Shown here in pieces: positions 1-6,374 of a DNA stretch of 9,717 nt. The stretch covers positions 1 through 9,717 of the forward strand of contig QNZW01000029.1 of the NCBI GenBank assembly GCA_003978375.1, read 5' to 3'. The translations under genes were made by a program, and so were the position numbers. Below the pieces are notes generated by a model. The model searched no databases. It saw nothing but the letters and a program-made list of their open reading frames with translations, and was not told the DNA's origin. The first letter of the stretch is position 1. Each line of letters opens with the position of its first letter. The stretch comes from Sulfurovum sp. (lineage in GTDB: Bacteria > Campylobacterota > Campylobacteria > Campylobacterales > Sulfurovaceae).

Positions 1-2
1 TT

Positions 3-356
3 AAATTTTGGTTATTGCCCAAAAATATGGGACATTCTTGTGCCCATAAAAATGCTTGTGAACAATTTATTGAGTGTGGCGTACACCTAACAAGACACCA
101 TACTGGTATTATGCTTTTTGTCTCTGTATCAGAACACTATGTTGAAATTATGGCAGACAAAGGGATTAGTGACATTGTACCCCAAGAAAAATGGGATACT
201 ATTATTGATCACTTTACAACCCACATCAAGAACAATCAAATTGAAGCAGGATTTGTAGAAGCTATATATGCTTGTGGTGACCTTTTGAAAAACTATATTC
301 CACGTCCTGATGATGACATCAACGAACTCCAAGATGCCCTAGTAGAGATAGATTAA
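3..356 (+). CDS. TPM-domain protein, C-terminal part (5' end outside the window)
   Basis: The reading frame is open to the left edge (K-F-W-L-L-P-K-N-M before the first usable start), so the gene begins outside the window; the TTG near base 15 is not a convincing start. The visible 117 residues carry the second half of a TPM (TLP18.3/Psb32/MOLO-1) domain: a hydrophobic strand followed by IMLFVSVSEHYVEIMADKG, then a W-containing helix and a conserved tail ending near NELQDALVEID. From family knowledge, small TPM proteins with a D/N-E-L-P/Q tail often sit beside LemA and a larger TPM membrane protein in proteobacteria, so those genes may lie just upstream (inference). No transmembrane helix is visible in this part. 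Biochemical role unknown; some TPM proteins have been reported to have phosphatase activity. Family assignment is fairly firm, function is not. Confidence 0.75.
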   Translation, partial: KFWLLPKNMGHSCAHKNACEQFIECGVHLTRHHTGIMLFVSVSEHYVEIMADKGISDIVPQEKWDTIIDHFTTHIKNNQIEAGFVEAIYACGDLLKNYIPRPDDDINELQDALVEID

Positions 357-399
357 CTCTCTCTTCATGCAAGAGGGTAATGCTTAGGTAATACTCTTT

Positions 400-408
400 T
401 GCTATACT
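400..408 (+). promoter_or_regulatory. Extended -10 promoter for the 32-codon ORF
   Basis: TGCTATACT is a TG-N plus TATAAT-like extended -10 element (TATACT at 403–408), preceded by a T-rich stretch (CTCTTTT). Campylobacterota sigma-70 promoters characteristically have a strong -10, T-rich upstream sequence and little -35 conservation. No good -35 hexamer is seen. Predicted start near 414–416 would leave a leader of about 35 bases before the GTG of the small ORF. Prediction from sequence only. Confidence 0.5.
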
Positions 409-449
409 TCCACCGTGCACAAAAATTCATTAAAGGGAAAGGAAAAATT

Positions 450-548
450 GTGATAGATAAATTGAATAAAATTACAATATTTAGTATTATATTCGTTGGT
501 GTTACACTGCATACAATTATGTCAGCAATGAATACAACTAAAAAATAA
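450..548 (+). CDS. Small single-pass membrane protein candidate (32 aa)
   Basis: A GTG-start ORF encodes MIDKLNKITIFSIIFVGVTL followed by HTIMSAMNTTKK. A purine-rich Shine-Dalgarno stretch (AAAGGGAAAGGA, best core AGGA at 440–443) lies 6 bases before the GTG. Residues 8–27 form one hydrophobic segment flanked by Lys4/Lys7 and Lys31/Lys32, as in single-helix membrane microproteins. The ORF sits between a predicted extended -10 promoter (400–408) and a hairpin (558–584), so promoter, ribosome site, ORF and terminator fit one transcript of about 170 bases. I do not recognise the family. Alternatives are a non-coding small RNA, a dual-function RNA or a chance ORF. The overlapping 64-codon ORF on the opposite strand is judged less likely because its ribosome site would lie inside the hairpin. 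Confidence 0.45.
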   Translation: MIDKLNKITIFSIIFVGVTLHTIMSAMNTTKK

Positions 549-557
549 TTTTTTATC

Positions 558-584
558 AAAATGCCTACAATGATTAGGCATTTT
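558..584 (+). terminator. Hairpin terminator after the small ORF
   Basis: AAAATGCCTA pairs perfectly over 10 bp with TAGGCATTTT around a 7-base loop (CAATGAT). The 3' arm ends in TTTT followed by ATAG, so the U-tract is short. It begins 10 bases after the small ORF's stop and ends before the next promoter, which fits a terminator insulating the malic-enzyme operon. The A-rich 5' arm means it could also act in the reverse direction. Confidence 0.6.
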
Positions 585-620
585 ATAGCTCCTCCAATAT
601 ATTCCTCAACTTATTTGCAG

Positions 621-626
621 TATAAT
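621..626 (+). promoter_or_regulatory. -10 box for the malic enzyme operon
   Basis: A perfect TATAAT lies 29 bases before the ATG of the malic enzyme gene, placing a start of transcription near 633 and giving a leader of roughly 23 bases. No clear -35 hexamer is present, which is usual for this phylum. It is the only good promoter seen ahead of the four closely spaced rightward genes. Confidence 0.55.
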
Positions 627-655
627 ATTTTAACTTAAACTGTAAGGCAACTATA

Positions 656-1930
656 ATGTCAGATATCACCAAAGAAAAAGCACTTCAGTATCATGAAAAT
701 GGAAAGATAGGTATAGACCTCACCAAACCATGTGATTCACAATATGAACTTTCCTTAGCCTATACACCAGGTGTAGCCATTCCTTGTTTGGAGATAGCAA
801 AAGATGAAAATCTCTCTTTTGAGTATACCAATCGTGCCAATCTAGTAGCAGTCGTTTCAGATGGTACAGCAGTGCTTGGGCTTGGGGACATTGGTCCAGA
901 AGCTTCAAAACCAGTGATGGAAGGCAAAGCAGTCCTTTTTAAAAAATTTGCAAATGTAGATGCTTTTGATATTGAACTAAATGTACATTCTGTAGAAGAA
1001 ATAGTCGCTACGTGTAAGGCCATTTCTCCTACTTTTGGAGGCATAAATCTCGAAGATATTTCTGCACCACGGTGTTTTGAGATAGAACGTATACTTAAAG
1101 AAGAGCTAGATATTCCTGTATTTCATGATGACCAACATGGTACAGCGATTATTACAACAGCTGGATTGATGAATGTATTGGAACTTACAGGGAAAAAAGT
1201 CGATGAAATAAAAATTGTCATCAATGGAGCAGGTGCTGCAGGTATTTCGTGTGCTAGAATGTATAAAGCTTTAGGAGTAAGACATATTATCATGTGTGAT
1301 TCAAAAGGCGTAATCAATACCAATAGAACTGACCTCAACAAATATAAAATGGAATTTGTTGTAGAAACTGCGGCAAATAGACTTTATGAAGCCATTGAAG
1401 ATGCCGATATGTTTTTAGGGCTCTCGGTTGCAGGAGCACTCAGCAAAGAGATGGTAGCCAAAATGGCACCTGAGCCTGTTATATTTGCATTGGCAAATCC
1501 TACACCAGAGATATTACCAGAAGAAATTATGGAAGTACGAAGTGATGCCATCATCGCTACAGGACGTTCAGACTATCCCAATCAGACCAACAATGTATTG
1601 GGTTTTCCTTTTATTTTTAGAGGAGCATTAGATGTCCGTGCAAAAAAAATAACAGAAGGGATGAAAATGGCAGCAGCTAAAGCACTGGCATCTTTAGCCA
1701 AAGAGCCCATACCCTACTACGTAAAAGCCGCTTATCATAATGAAAATATAACCTATGGAAAAGAGCATATAATCCCTTTGCCTTTTAACAAAGAAGCACT
1801 TATCTGGGTAGCATCAGCTGTGGCAAAAACAGCCTATGAAGAGGGTGTAGCACGGGTAGATAGCTATGATGATGAAGCCTATAAAGAGCATTTAAGATGT
1901 ATTATTTATGGCTGTTCTGAAGATGAGTAG
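656..1930 (+). CDS. NAD(P)-dependent malic enzyme, short bacterial type
   Basis: Oxidatively decarboxylates L-malate to pyruvate, giving NADH or NADPH, in the cytoplasm; it links the TCA cycle to pyruvate and gluconeogenic precursors. At 424 residues it has the usual length of the short bacterial form without a C-terminal phosphotransacetylase domain. Visible landmarks are the catalytic Tyr36 (SLAYTPGVA), Lys91 ([12 protein letters not shown]), the metal site E133–D134 (GGINLEDI) and D158–D159 (FHDDQHGT), the Rossmann loop GAGAAG at 191–196, and ALANPTPE near 278–285. Cofactor preference cannot be read safely from these motifs. The ATG is supported by TAAGG at 643–647, 8 bases upstream. It is the first gene of the rightward operon, and its TAG stop is followed at once by a second TAG and the ATG of the next gene. 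Function is near certain; gene name (maeA/maeB/ytsJ type) left open. Confidence 0.95.
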   Translation: MSDITKEKALQYHENGKIGIDLTKPCDSQYELSLAYTPGVAIPCLEIAKDENLSFEYTNRANLVAVVSDGTAVLGLGDIGPEASKPVMEGKAVLFKKFANVDAFDIELNVHSVEEIVATCKAISPTFGGINLEDISAPRCFEIERILKEELDIPVFHDDQHGTAIITTAGLMNVLELTGKKVDEIKIVINGAGAAGISCARMYKALGVRHIIMCDSKGVINTNRTDLNKYKMEFVVETAANRLYEAIEDADMFLGLSVAGALSKEMVAKMAPEPVIFALANPTPEILPEEIMEVRSDAIIATGRSDYPNQTNNVLGFPFIFRGALDVRAKKITEGMKMAAAKALASLAKEPIPYYVKAAYHNENITYGKEHIIPLPFNKEALIWVASAVAKTAYEEGVARVDSYDDEAYKEHLRCIIYGCSEDE

Positions 1931-1933
1931 TAG

Positions 1934-3316
1934 ATGGATTTAAAATCTTATCTTAATCTTTTTGCACTATTGGAAAATCCTCCAACTACACATGAAGAAA
2001 ATCGTGCTTTTGGTTTGTCTCATCAAGCACTGAAACAAAAACCAGTAAAAGCACTTATGGCATGGGAGGATAGCTATGTAAGTACATTACCTCAGCCTTC
2101 ATTGGGTGAAAGATTTTCATCATATCTTTATGGTACTACGCTCATTTTAGGTGTCTTGGCATTTATATTGGGGGTACTTTCTGGACTTGCCCTACTCTCT
2201 TACAGTGGGCATGAACCAGTCAATGTGATTTATTTTATCGCAATGGTTGTCTTTTTCCCTTTATTGACTATGTTTTTAACTTTGATTGCCATGATGCGCA
2301 CAAAGCGTAATCGTAGTTTACTTGTACATATTTCTCCTGCATTTTGGATGGAAAAGATCTTCTCTTTGTTGCCCAACCAAACACAAAAAGATATCAAAGA
2401 GCTAAAAATAAATCCTTTGCTTTTAAATTGGATTATGATTAAACGTTCTCAAATACTTGCTTTACTTTTTTCTTTAGGACTCTTCATAGCTTTAATAAGC
2501 ATAGTAGTGACAAAAGATATTGCTTTTGCTTGGAGTACAACCCTACATATTACACCAGAAGCATTTCATGCATTTCTAAACACATTAGCCCTACCGTGGA
2601 GAGAATTATTTCCTGATGCCGTACCATCTATTGAGCTTATAAAACATAGCCAATATTTTAGACTAGGTGACAGCCTAAGCAAAACGATGATAGACAATGC
2701 TTCCGAGCTTGGAGAGTGGTGGAAATTTTTAGCCTGTGCAACATTTTTTTATGCTATATTTTTACGTTTTTTGCTGTTTTTATTGGCTAATTTTGGTCTC
2801 AACAGAGCCATTGAAAAATCAACTTTGACACTTCCAGGAGCTACAAAACTTCTTAGAGAGATGAATGAACCAATCATTCGCACGCATGCAAACAACGAAG
2901 AATCAGTATTTGTTCCATCAAAGGAAAATTATGAACAACTTGTGCATACTTTAGATGCCTCATATGATATGGTGCAAGGATGGGCCATTGGCAAAGAAAA
3001 TTTAGTCGTGCTTAATGACAGTATGCAAATCATAACCCCTGAATTTTTTGAAGTGGGAGGATCTAAAAGTTTAGAAGAAGATAATGAGATACTTGCCAAA
3101 AGTCATGGAGAAGTGCTTTTTTTTGTTAAAGGATGGGAACCTCCTACAATGGATTTTATTGATTATATCAAAGAGCTTAGTCTTAAAGTAGATAAAATTA
3201 TCGTTGTGCCTGTCGGTACGGCTAAAAATAATTATAAAATAGATACAAGTGCCGTAGATGTGTGGGATAGAAAGCTTTCTCAACTACATGAACCAAAAGT
3301 ATGGTTAAAAAGATAA
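1934..3316 (+). CDS. DUF2868-type four-helix membrane protein
   Basis: A 460-residue protein that I assign to the DUF2868 family from its layout, its W-E-D-S N-terminal region and its partner gene. Residues 1–60 look cytosolic; predicted membrane helices are at about 68–90, 97–121, 173–193 and 265–287. The C-terminal part (about 330–460) is soluble, with alternating hydrophobic strands (LVVLND, VLFFVKGW, IIVVPVG) and helices, suggestive of an alpha/beta fold. No catalytic motif is recognised, and the region is not assigned to an enzyme. The ATG at 1934 is the first possible start because a TAG in the same frame directly precedes it; the Shine-Dalgarno is weak, so translation may be coupled to the malic enzyme gene. 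The DUF3482 GTPase gene follows after 24 bases; the two families are commonly neighbours in proteobacteria, suggesting a membrane partner for the GTPase. Cellular role unknown. Confidence 0.8.
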   Translation: MDLKSYLNLFALLENPPTTHEENRAFGLSHQALKQKPVKALMAWEDSYVSTLPQPSLGERFSSYLYGTTLILGVLAFILGVLSGLALLSYSGHEPVNVIYFIAMVVFFPLLTMFLTLIAMMRTKRNRSLLVHISPAFWMEKIFSLLPNQTQKDIKELKINPLLLNWIMIKRSQILALLFSLGLFIALISIVVTKDIAFAWSTTLHITPEAFHAFLNTLALPWRELFPDAVPSIELIKHSQYFRLGDSLSKTMIDNASELGEWWKFLACATFFYAIFLRFLLFLLANFGLNRAIEKSTLTLPGATKLLREMNEPIIRTHANNEESVFVPSKENYEQLVHTLDASYDMVQGWAIGKENLVVLNDSMQIITPEFFEVGGSKSLEEDNEILAKSHGEVLFFVKGWEPPTMDFIDYIKELSLKVDKIIVVPVGTAKNNYKIDTSAVDVWDRKLSQLHEPKVWLKR

Positions 3317-3340
3317 AGTTTTTGAAGGAGATAATATAGT

Positions 3341-4756
3341 ATGTCAAACCATACACATTCGCATCCAAAATTTGCTGTAGTAGGACATCCAAATAAAGGA
3401 AAAAGCTCTATTGTTTCTGCTTTATCCATGGATGACTCTGTACAAATATCTGACACACCAGGCACCACCACCAAAAAACGATCTTTTCCTTTGAGTGTAG
3501 ATGGTAAAATAGTCTATGAACTTTTTGATACTCCAGGGTTTCAAAGAGCAAGAAGGGTACTTGCATGGCTGGAAGCACATGAAGTAAGTGCAGACAAAAA
3601 ACAAGAGGTAGTTCAAGCATTTATCGATACCCACAAAGAAGATGAACGCTTTCGCGATGAGATAGAACTTCTTGAACCTATCATGAATGGTGCGGGGATT
3701 ATTTATGTTGTGGATGCTTCTAAACCTTATGGAAAAGAGTATGAAGCAGAAATGGAAGTATTGCGTTGGACAGGACAGCCTTCTATGGCACTGATCAATA
3801 AAATTGGAGAGAGTGATTATTCCAAAGAGTGGAAAAAAGCACTAGAACAGTATTTTAAAATGGTACGTACCTTTAATCCTATGCAAGTAGATAAAGCACA
3901 ACATATCAGTATCTTAGAGAGTATGGCACAGTTAAAAGAGGAGTGGATAGCCCCAGTAAAAAGTTCCATAAAACTTCTTGAGTCTTATTATGATCAGATG
4001 ATTGACAAATCAGCTTATCTTATCACTAGGTTGGTGTATGAGTCCTTAACTTTTGTAGACAAACTAAAGTTCAATACCGAAGAAGCCTCAGAAGAAGACA
4101 GAAAAAAAATAGAAAAAAACTATAAAGAAAAACTTCGAGGTTTTGAAAAGCGCACCCAAGAAAAAATTGAACATATATGGAACCATGATCATCTTGAAAT
4201 AGAAGAGAATATATTAACCTTTGATGGGATGGATCTTTTTTCTGAAGAGACGGCTTCTATTTTTGGGCTTACGCGTAAAGAGATGATGATTACAGGGATA
4301 ACAAGTGGTGCAGTGACAGGTGCAGGGATAGACTTACTCTTTGCTGGGCATACACTTTTACTTGGAGGTGCTATTGGTGCTGTAGTTGGAGGAGTCGGTG
4401 CATATTTTGGTTTTGATGAGCTCTCAGAGATTAAAGTCTTAGGACAAAATTTAGGTAAACGTTTTCTACAAATGGGTCCTATGGAAAATCGAAATTTTCC
4501 CTATATTTTGCTAGGACGTAACCTCTACTATACTTCTGTTATATCACACAAATCTCATGCAAAAAGAGAAATGATACATATCAATATGGATAGTACATTT
4601 AAGGACAAATGGCTTGATGATGATTTGAAAAAATCTTTAGAAAAATACCATAAGTTGTTTCGTTCTGGCAAAGAGGTAGATGCAGAAGCACTCAAAGCAT
4701 ATGAGGCACTCATTAAAGAGACTCTAAAAAAATTGATAGACTCACAGGAAAAATAA
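3341..4756 (+). CDS. DUF3482-type GTPase (Era/TrmE-like G domain plus helical C-terminus)
   Basis: A 471-residue P-loop GTPase-like protein. The G domain spans roughly 10–195: G1 is GHPNKGKS (15–22), a Thr-rich switch follows DTPG at about 38–45, and G3 is DTPG (63–66). The G4 position reads NKIG (153–156), so the Asp that fixes guanine in the canonical NKxD is absent. The rest is helical, with a charged coiled-coil-like stretch at about 245–280, then a hydrophobic glycine-rich segment (about 318–358) resembling a membrane-inserting hairpin or glycine zipper. The family is annotated as DUF3482 with an Era-like GTPase domain; the substrate or process is unknown to me. AAGGAGA at 3325–3331 gives a strong ribosome site 9 bases before the ATG. 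It lies between the DUF2868 membrane gene and a Sel1-repeat gene, so a membrane-attached complex is likely (inference). Confidence 0.85.
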   Translation: MSNHTHSHPKFAVVGHPNKGKSSIVSALSMDDSVQISDTPGTTTKKRSFPLSVDGKIVYELFDTPGFQRARRVLAWLEAHEVSADKKQEVVQAFIDTHKEDERFRDEIELLEPIMNGAGIIYVVDASKPYGKEYEAEMEVLRWTGQPSMALINKIGESDYSKEWKKALEQYFKMVRTFNPMQVDKAQHISILESMAQLKEEWIAPVKSSIKLLESYYDQMIDKSAYLITRLVYESLTFVDKLKFNTEEASEEDRKKIEKNYKEKLRGFEKRTQEKIEHIWNHDHLEIEENILTFDGMDLFSEETASIFGLTRKEMMITGITSGAVTGAGIDLLFAGHTLLLGGAIGAVVGGVGAYFGFDELSEIKVLGQNLGKRFLQMGPMENRNFPYILLGRNLYYTSVISHKSHAKREMIHINMDSTFKDKWLDDDLKKSLEKYHKLFRSGKEVDAEALKAYEALIKETLKKLIDSQEK

Positions 4757-4757
4757 A

Positions 4758-5333
4758 ATGATACAAGAAGCTTATAATGCCCTACTGGCTAAAGAATATG
4801 ATAAAGCTTTCACACTCTACACAACATTGGCATCACAAAAAGAGCCTACATCTTATTACTATTTGGGCTTTCTTTTCTTTAAAGGCTATGGTGTCACGCA
4901 AGATACAAAAAAAGCATTTGAATACTACTTAGAAGCAGCCACAAGAGAAGTACCTTTGGCGCAATTTGAAATAGCACTTATGCTAGAAAATGGTGAAGGA
5001 TGTGAAAAAAATGAAAGTGAAGCAGCCTTTTGGTATGAAGAGGCTGCCAAACGAGGAAATATAGATGCATTTAATAATCTTGGTGCTATGTACAAAGAGG
5101 GTCGAGGCGTACATCAAGACTATAAAAAAGCATTTATACTTTTCAACAAAGCCGCCCAAGCCAACAATGCAAAAGCACAGTTTAACCTAGGTGCTTTATA
5201 CGACATGGGGCTAGGATGTACAGAAGACAAAGAAAAAGCAATACAATGGTGTAGAAAAGCTGCGTATCAAGGTCATACTCTGGCAAAGGGTATTATTAAA
5301 AGAATGCAAAACGATGGACAAATCGTTTTTTAA
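4758..5333 (+). CDS. Sel1-like repeat protein
   Basis: A 191-residue protein built almost wholly from Sel1-like (TPR-related) repeats of 36 residues, at about 31–66, 67–102, 103–138 and 139–174, each showing the A-x-x-x-L-G-x-x-Y/F … G-x-G-V/C … A-x-x-x-Y/W-x-x-A-A pattern. Residues 1–30 form a related helix pair. There is no signal peptide, unlike the secreted cysteine-rich Hcp proteins of Helicobacter, and its cysteines (82, 154, 165) do not show the paired Hcp spacing; a cytosolic scaffold or adaptor is the likely role. AGGAAA at 4746–4751 lies inside the end of the GTPase gene and the start codon follows that gene's stop after 1 base, so the two are probably translated together. The last codons contain the operon's predicted terminator hairpin, and its stop codon touches the stop codon of the converging gene. 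Binding partners unknown. Confidence 0.9.
   Translation: MIQEAYNALLAKEYDKAFTLYTTLASQKEPTSYYYLGFLFFKGYGVTQDTKKAFEYYLEAATREVPLAQFEIALMLENGEGCEKNESEAAFWYEEAAKRGNIDAFNNLGAMYKEGRGVHQDYKKAFILFNKAAQANNAKAQFNLGALYDMGLGCTEDKEKAIQWCRKAAYQGHTLAKGIIKRMQNDGQIVF
5308..5331 (+). terminator. Terminator hairpin within the end of the Sel1 gene, probably bidirectional
   Basis: AAAACGAT (5308–5315) pairs perfectly with ATCGTTTT (5322–5329) around the 6-base loop GGACAA, and the T run extends to 5331, six T in all. It overlaps the last eight codons of the Sel1-repeat gene. Read leftward the same stem ends in TTTT and lies just beyond the stop of the NlpC/P60 gene, so it can serve both converging operons. There is no other room for a terminator, since the two stop codons are adjacent. 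Confidence 0.65.
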
Positions 5334-5861
5334 TTAAGGCATCTTTCGAATGCCCCATCTAAATTTATCTTTATACCATGCATTCAAACTTGAAATAGTG
5401 ACACTTTTGGCTTTTCCTGAACTGGCATGAATAAAACGATCTTCTCCAATATACACACCACTATGGTTAATATGTCCTTTTCCACTGGTATCAAAAAAGA
5501 GTATATCCCCCTTTTGCAATGCTTCGCGTGTGAGTTTTTTTCCTATTTTTGATTGTGCCAATGAAGTACGTGGTATAATGATATTATGTTGAGAAAACAG
5601 ATAATAGACAAACCCTGAACAATCAAAACTATCTGGACCCGTTTTTGCATAAACATAAGGACTTCCTATTTTACTCGTAGCTAAATCAATGAGACTATTT
5701 TGTATGGTTTTATTTTTTTTTGTTATCGAAGATGGCATCTTACTGTGTACCCTTATTACTCTATTTTTTGCATCACCGTGTGGAAGTTTTGATCGAGAAA
5801 TCATAAATAATATTCCCATCAACAGTAATCCTATTACAATGGTTTTTATGTCAATACCCAT
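5334..5861 (-). CDS. NlpC/P60-family peptidoglycan endopeptidase, membrane anchored
   Basis: A 175-residue protein with an N-terminal hydrophobic helix (about residues 5–22) lacking a lipobox cysteine, so an uncleaved anchor or signal peptide, then a linker and an NlpC/P60 domain from about 55 to 172. The catalytic Cys81 lies in FDCSGFVYYLF, the catalytic His133 in NHSGVYIG, and His145 (FIHASSG) fits the third position of the triad. KGDILFFDTSG at about 117–127 is also typical. Family members cleave D,L-amide bonds in peptide stems of peptidoglycan in the periplasm. It is the last gene of the leftward operon, 3 bases after pgpA, with only a weak ribosome site (a GGAAA lies far upstream), so translation may depend on coupling. 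This gene is not part of the Campylobacter four-gene core as I remember it. Enzyme class is firm; exact bond and cellular role are not. Confidence 0.9.
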   Translation of the reverse strand: MGIDIKTIVIGLLLMGILFMISRSKLPHGDAKNRVIRVHSKMPSSITKKNKTIQNSLIDLATSKIGSPYVYAKTGPDSFDCSGFVYYLFSQHNIIIPRTSLAQSKIGKKLTREALQKGDILFFDTSGKGHINHSGVYIGEDRFIHASSGKAKSVTISSLNAWYKDKFRWGIRKMP

Positions 5862-5864
5862 GGC

Positions 5865-6356
5865 TTAAACTAATTTTCCAATACCCATTAAAATGAGTGT
5901 ACTTAAAAACCCTCCAGCAATACCAGCTAAGACATCATCAAGCATCACCCCAAACCCTCCTTTAAGCTCTCTATCTATCCAGCCAATGGTTGAAGGTTTC
6001 CAAATATCAAAAAGACGAAAAGTAAGAAAACTCAAAACAATAGCAAGTAAATCTACATAAGGATAATCCAAAGTAATCGCTGTAGAGTATGCTATCATTA
6101 GTGATATCCACATACCTGATGTTTCATCAATGACAATCTGTTGTTGGTCATGGGTTCCTGTGGCTTTTTCATATTTTGTTATCTCGAAAATACCTATAAT
6201 AGTAACAGCAAAAGTAAGCATAAAAAGTGTTTGCATACCAAAATAATGCAAGACAACAAGCCCCACAAGCAAAGAGGCAAAAGAGCCTACCGTACCTGGT
6301 GCTTTAGGACTAAGCCCTGTACCACCAAAGGTGAGAAAAAATTTTTGTACAGTCAT
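5865..6356 (-). CDS. pgpA: Phosphatidylglycerophosphatase A
   Basis: Dephosphorylates phosphatidylglycerol phosphate to phosphatidylglycerol at the inner membrane, the last step of phosphatidylglycerol synthesis. The 163-residue length and motifs match PgpA: GTGLSPKAPGT at 12–22, an acidic active-site segment QIVIDETSG at 73–81, FRLFDIWKP at 113–121 and GFGVMLDDVLAG at 134–145. Hydrophobic segments at about 24–40, 43–60, 82–110 and 142–160 fit an integral membrane enzyme. The start is supported by GGAG (complement of 6365–6368) 8 bases upstream of the ATG. It follows the Sat-like gene by 18 bases and precedes the NlpC/P60 gene by 3, so it is cotranscribed with both. From memory pgpA occupies the same relative place in Campylobacter jejuni (Cj1610). 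Confidence 0.93.
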   Translation of the reverse strand: MTVQKFFLTFGGTGLSPKAPGTVGSFASLLVGLVVLHYFGMQTLFMLTFAVTIIGIFEITKYEKATGTHDQQQIVIDETSGMWISLMIAYSTAITLDYPYVDLLAIVLSFLTFRLFDIWKPSTIGWIDRELKGGFGVMLDDVLAGIAGGFLSTLILMGIGKLV

Positions 6357-6374
6357 AAGATATGCTCCTTTTTT

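Noticed and set aside
15..17. TTG as the true start of the TPM-domain gene
   Set aside because: The frame is open to the left edge and the domain's first half would be missing, so the gene continues outside the window.
359..377. Hairpin CTCTCTT/AAGAGGG after the TPM gene as a terminator
   Set aside because: The stem includes a G-U pair and is followed by GTAATG, with no T run; it may be a weak structure only.
365..559. Minus-strand ORF of 64 codons opposite the small plus-strand ORF
   Set aside because: Its upstream region is the hairpin at 558–584, no promoter is seen, and the plus-strand ORF has a better ribosome site and a matching promoter and terminator.
760..1044. Minus-strand ORF of 94 codons inside the malic enzyme gene
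   Set aside because: It lies wholly antisense to a certain gene and has no recognisable protein features.
3408..3634. Overlapping minus-strand ORFs inside the GTPase gene
   Set aside because: Shadow frames opposite the conserved G domain, with no supporting ribosome site or motif.
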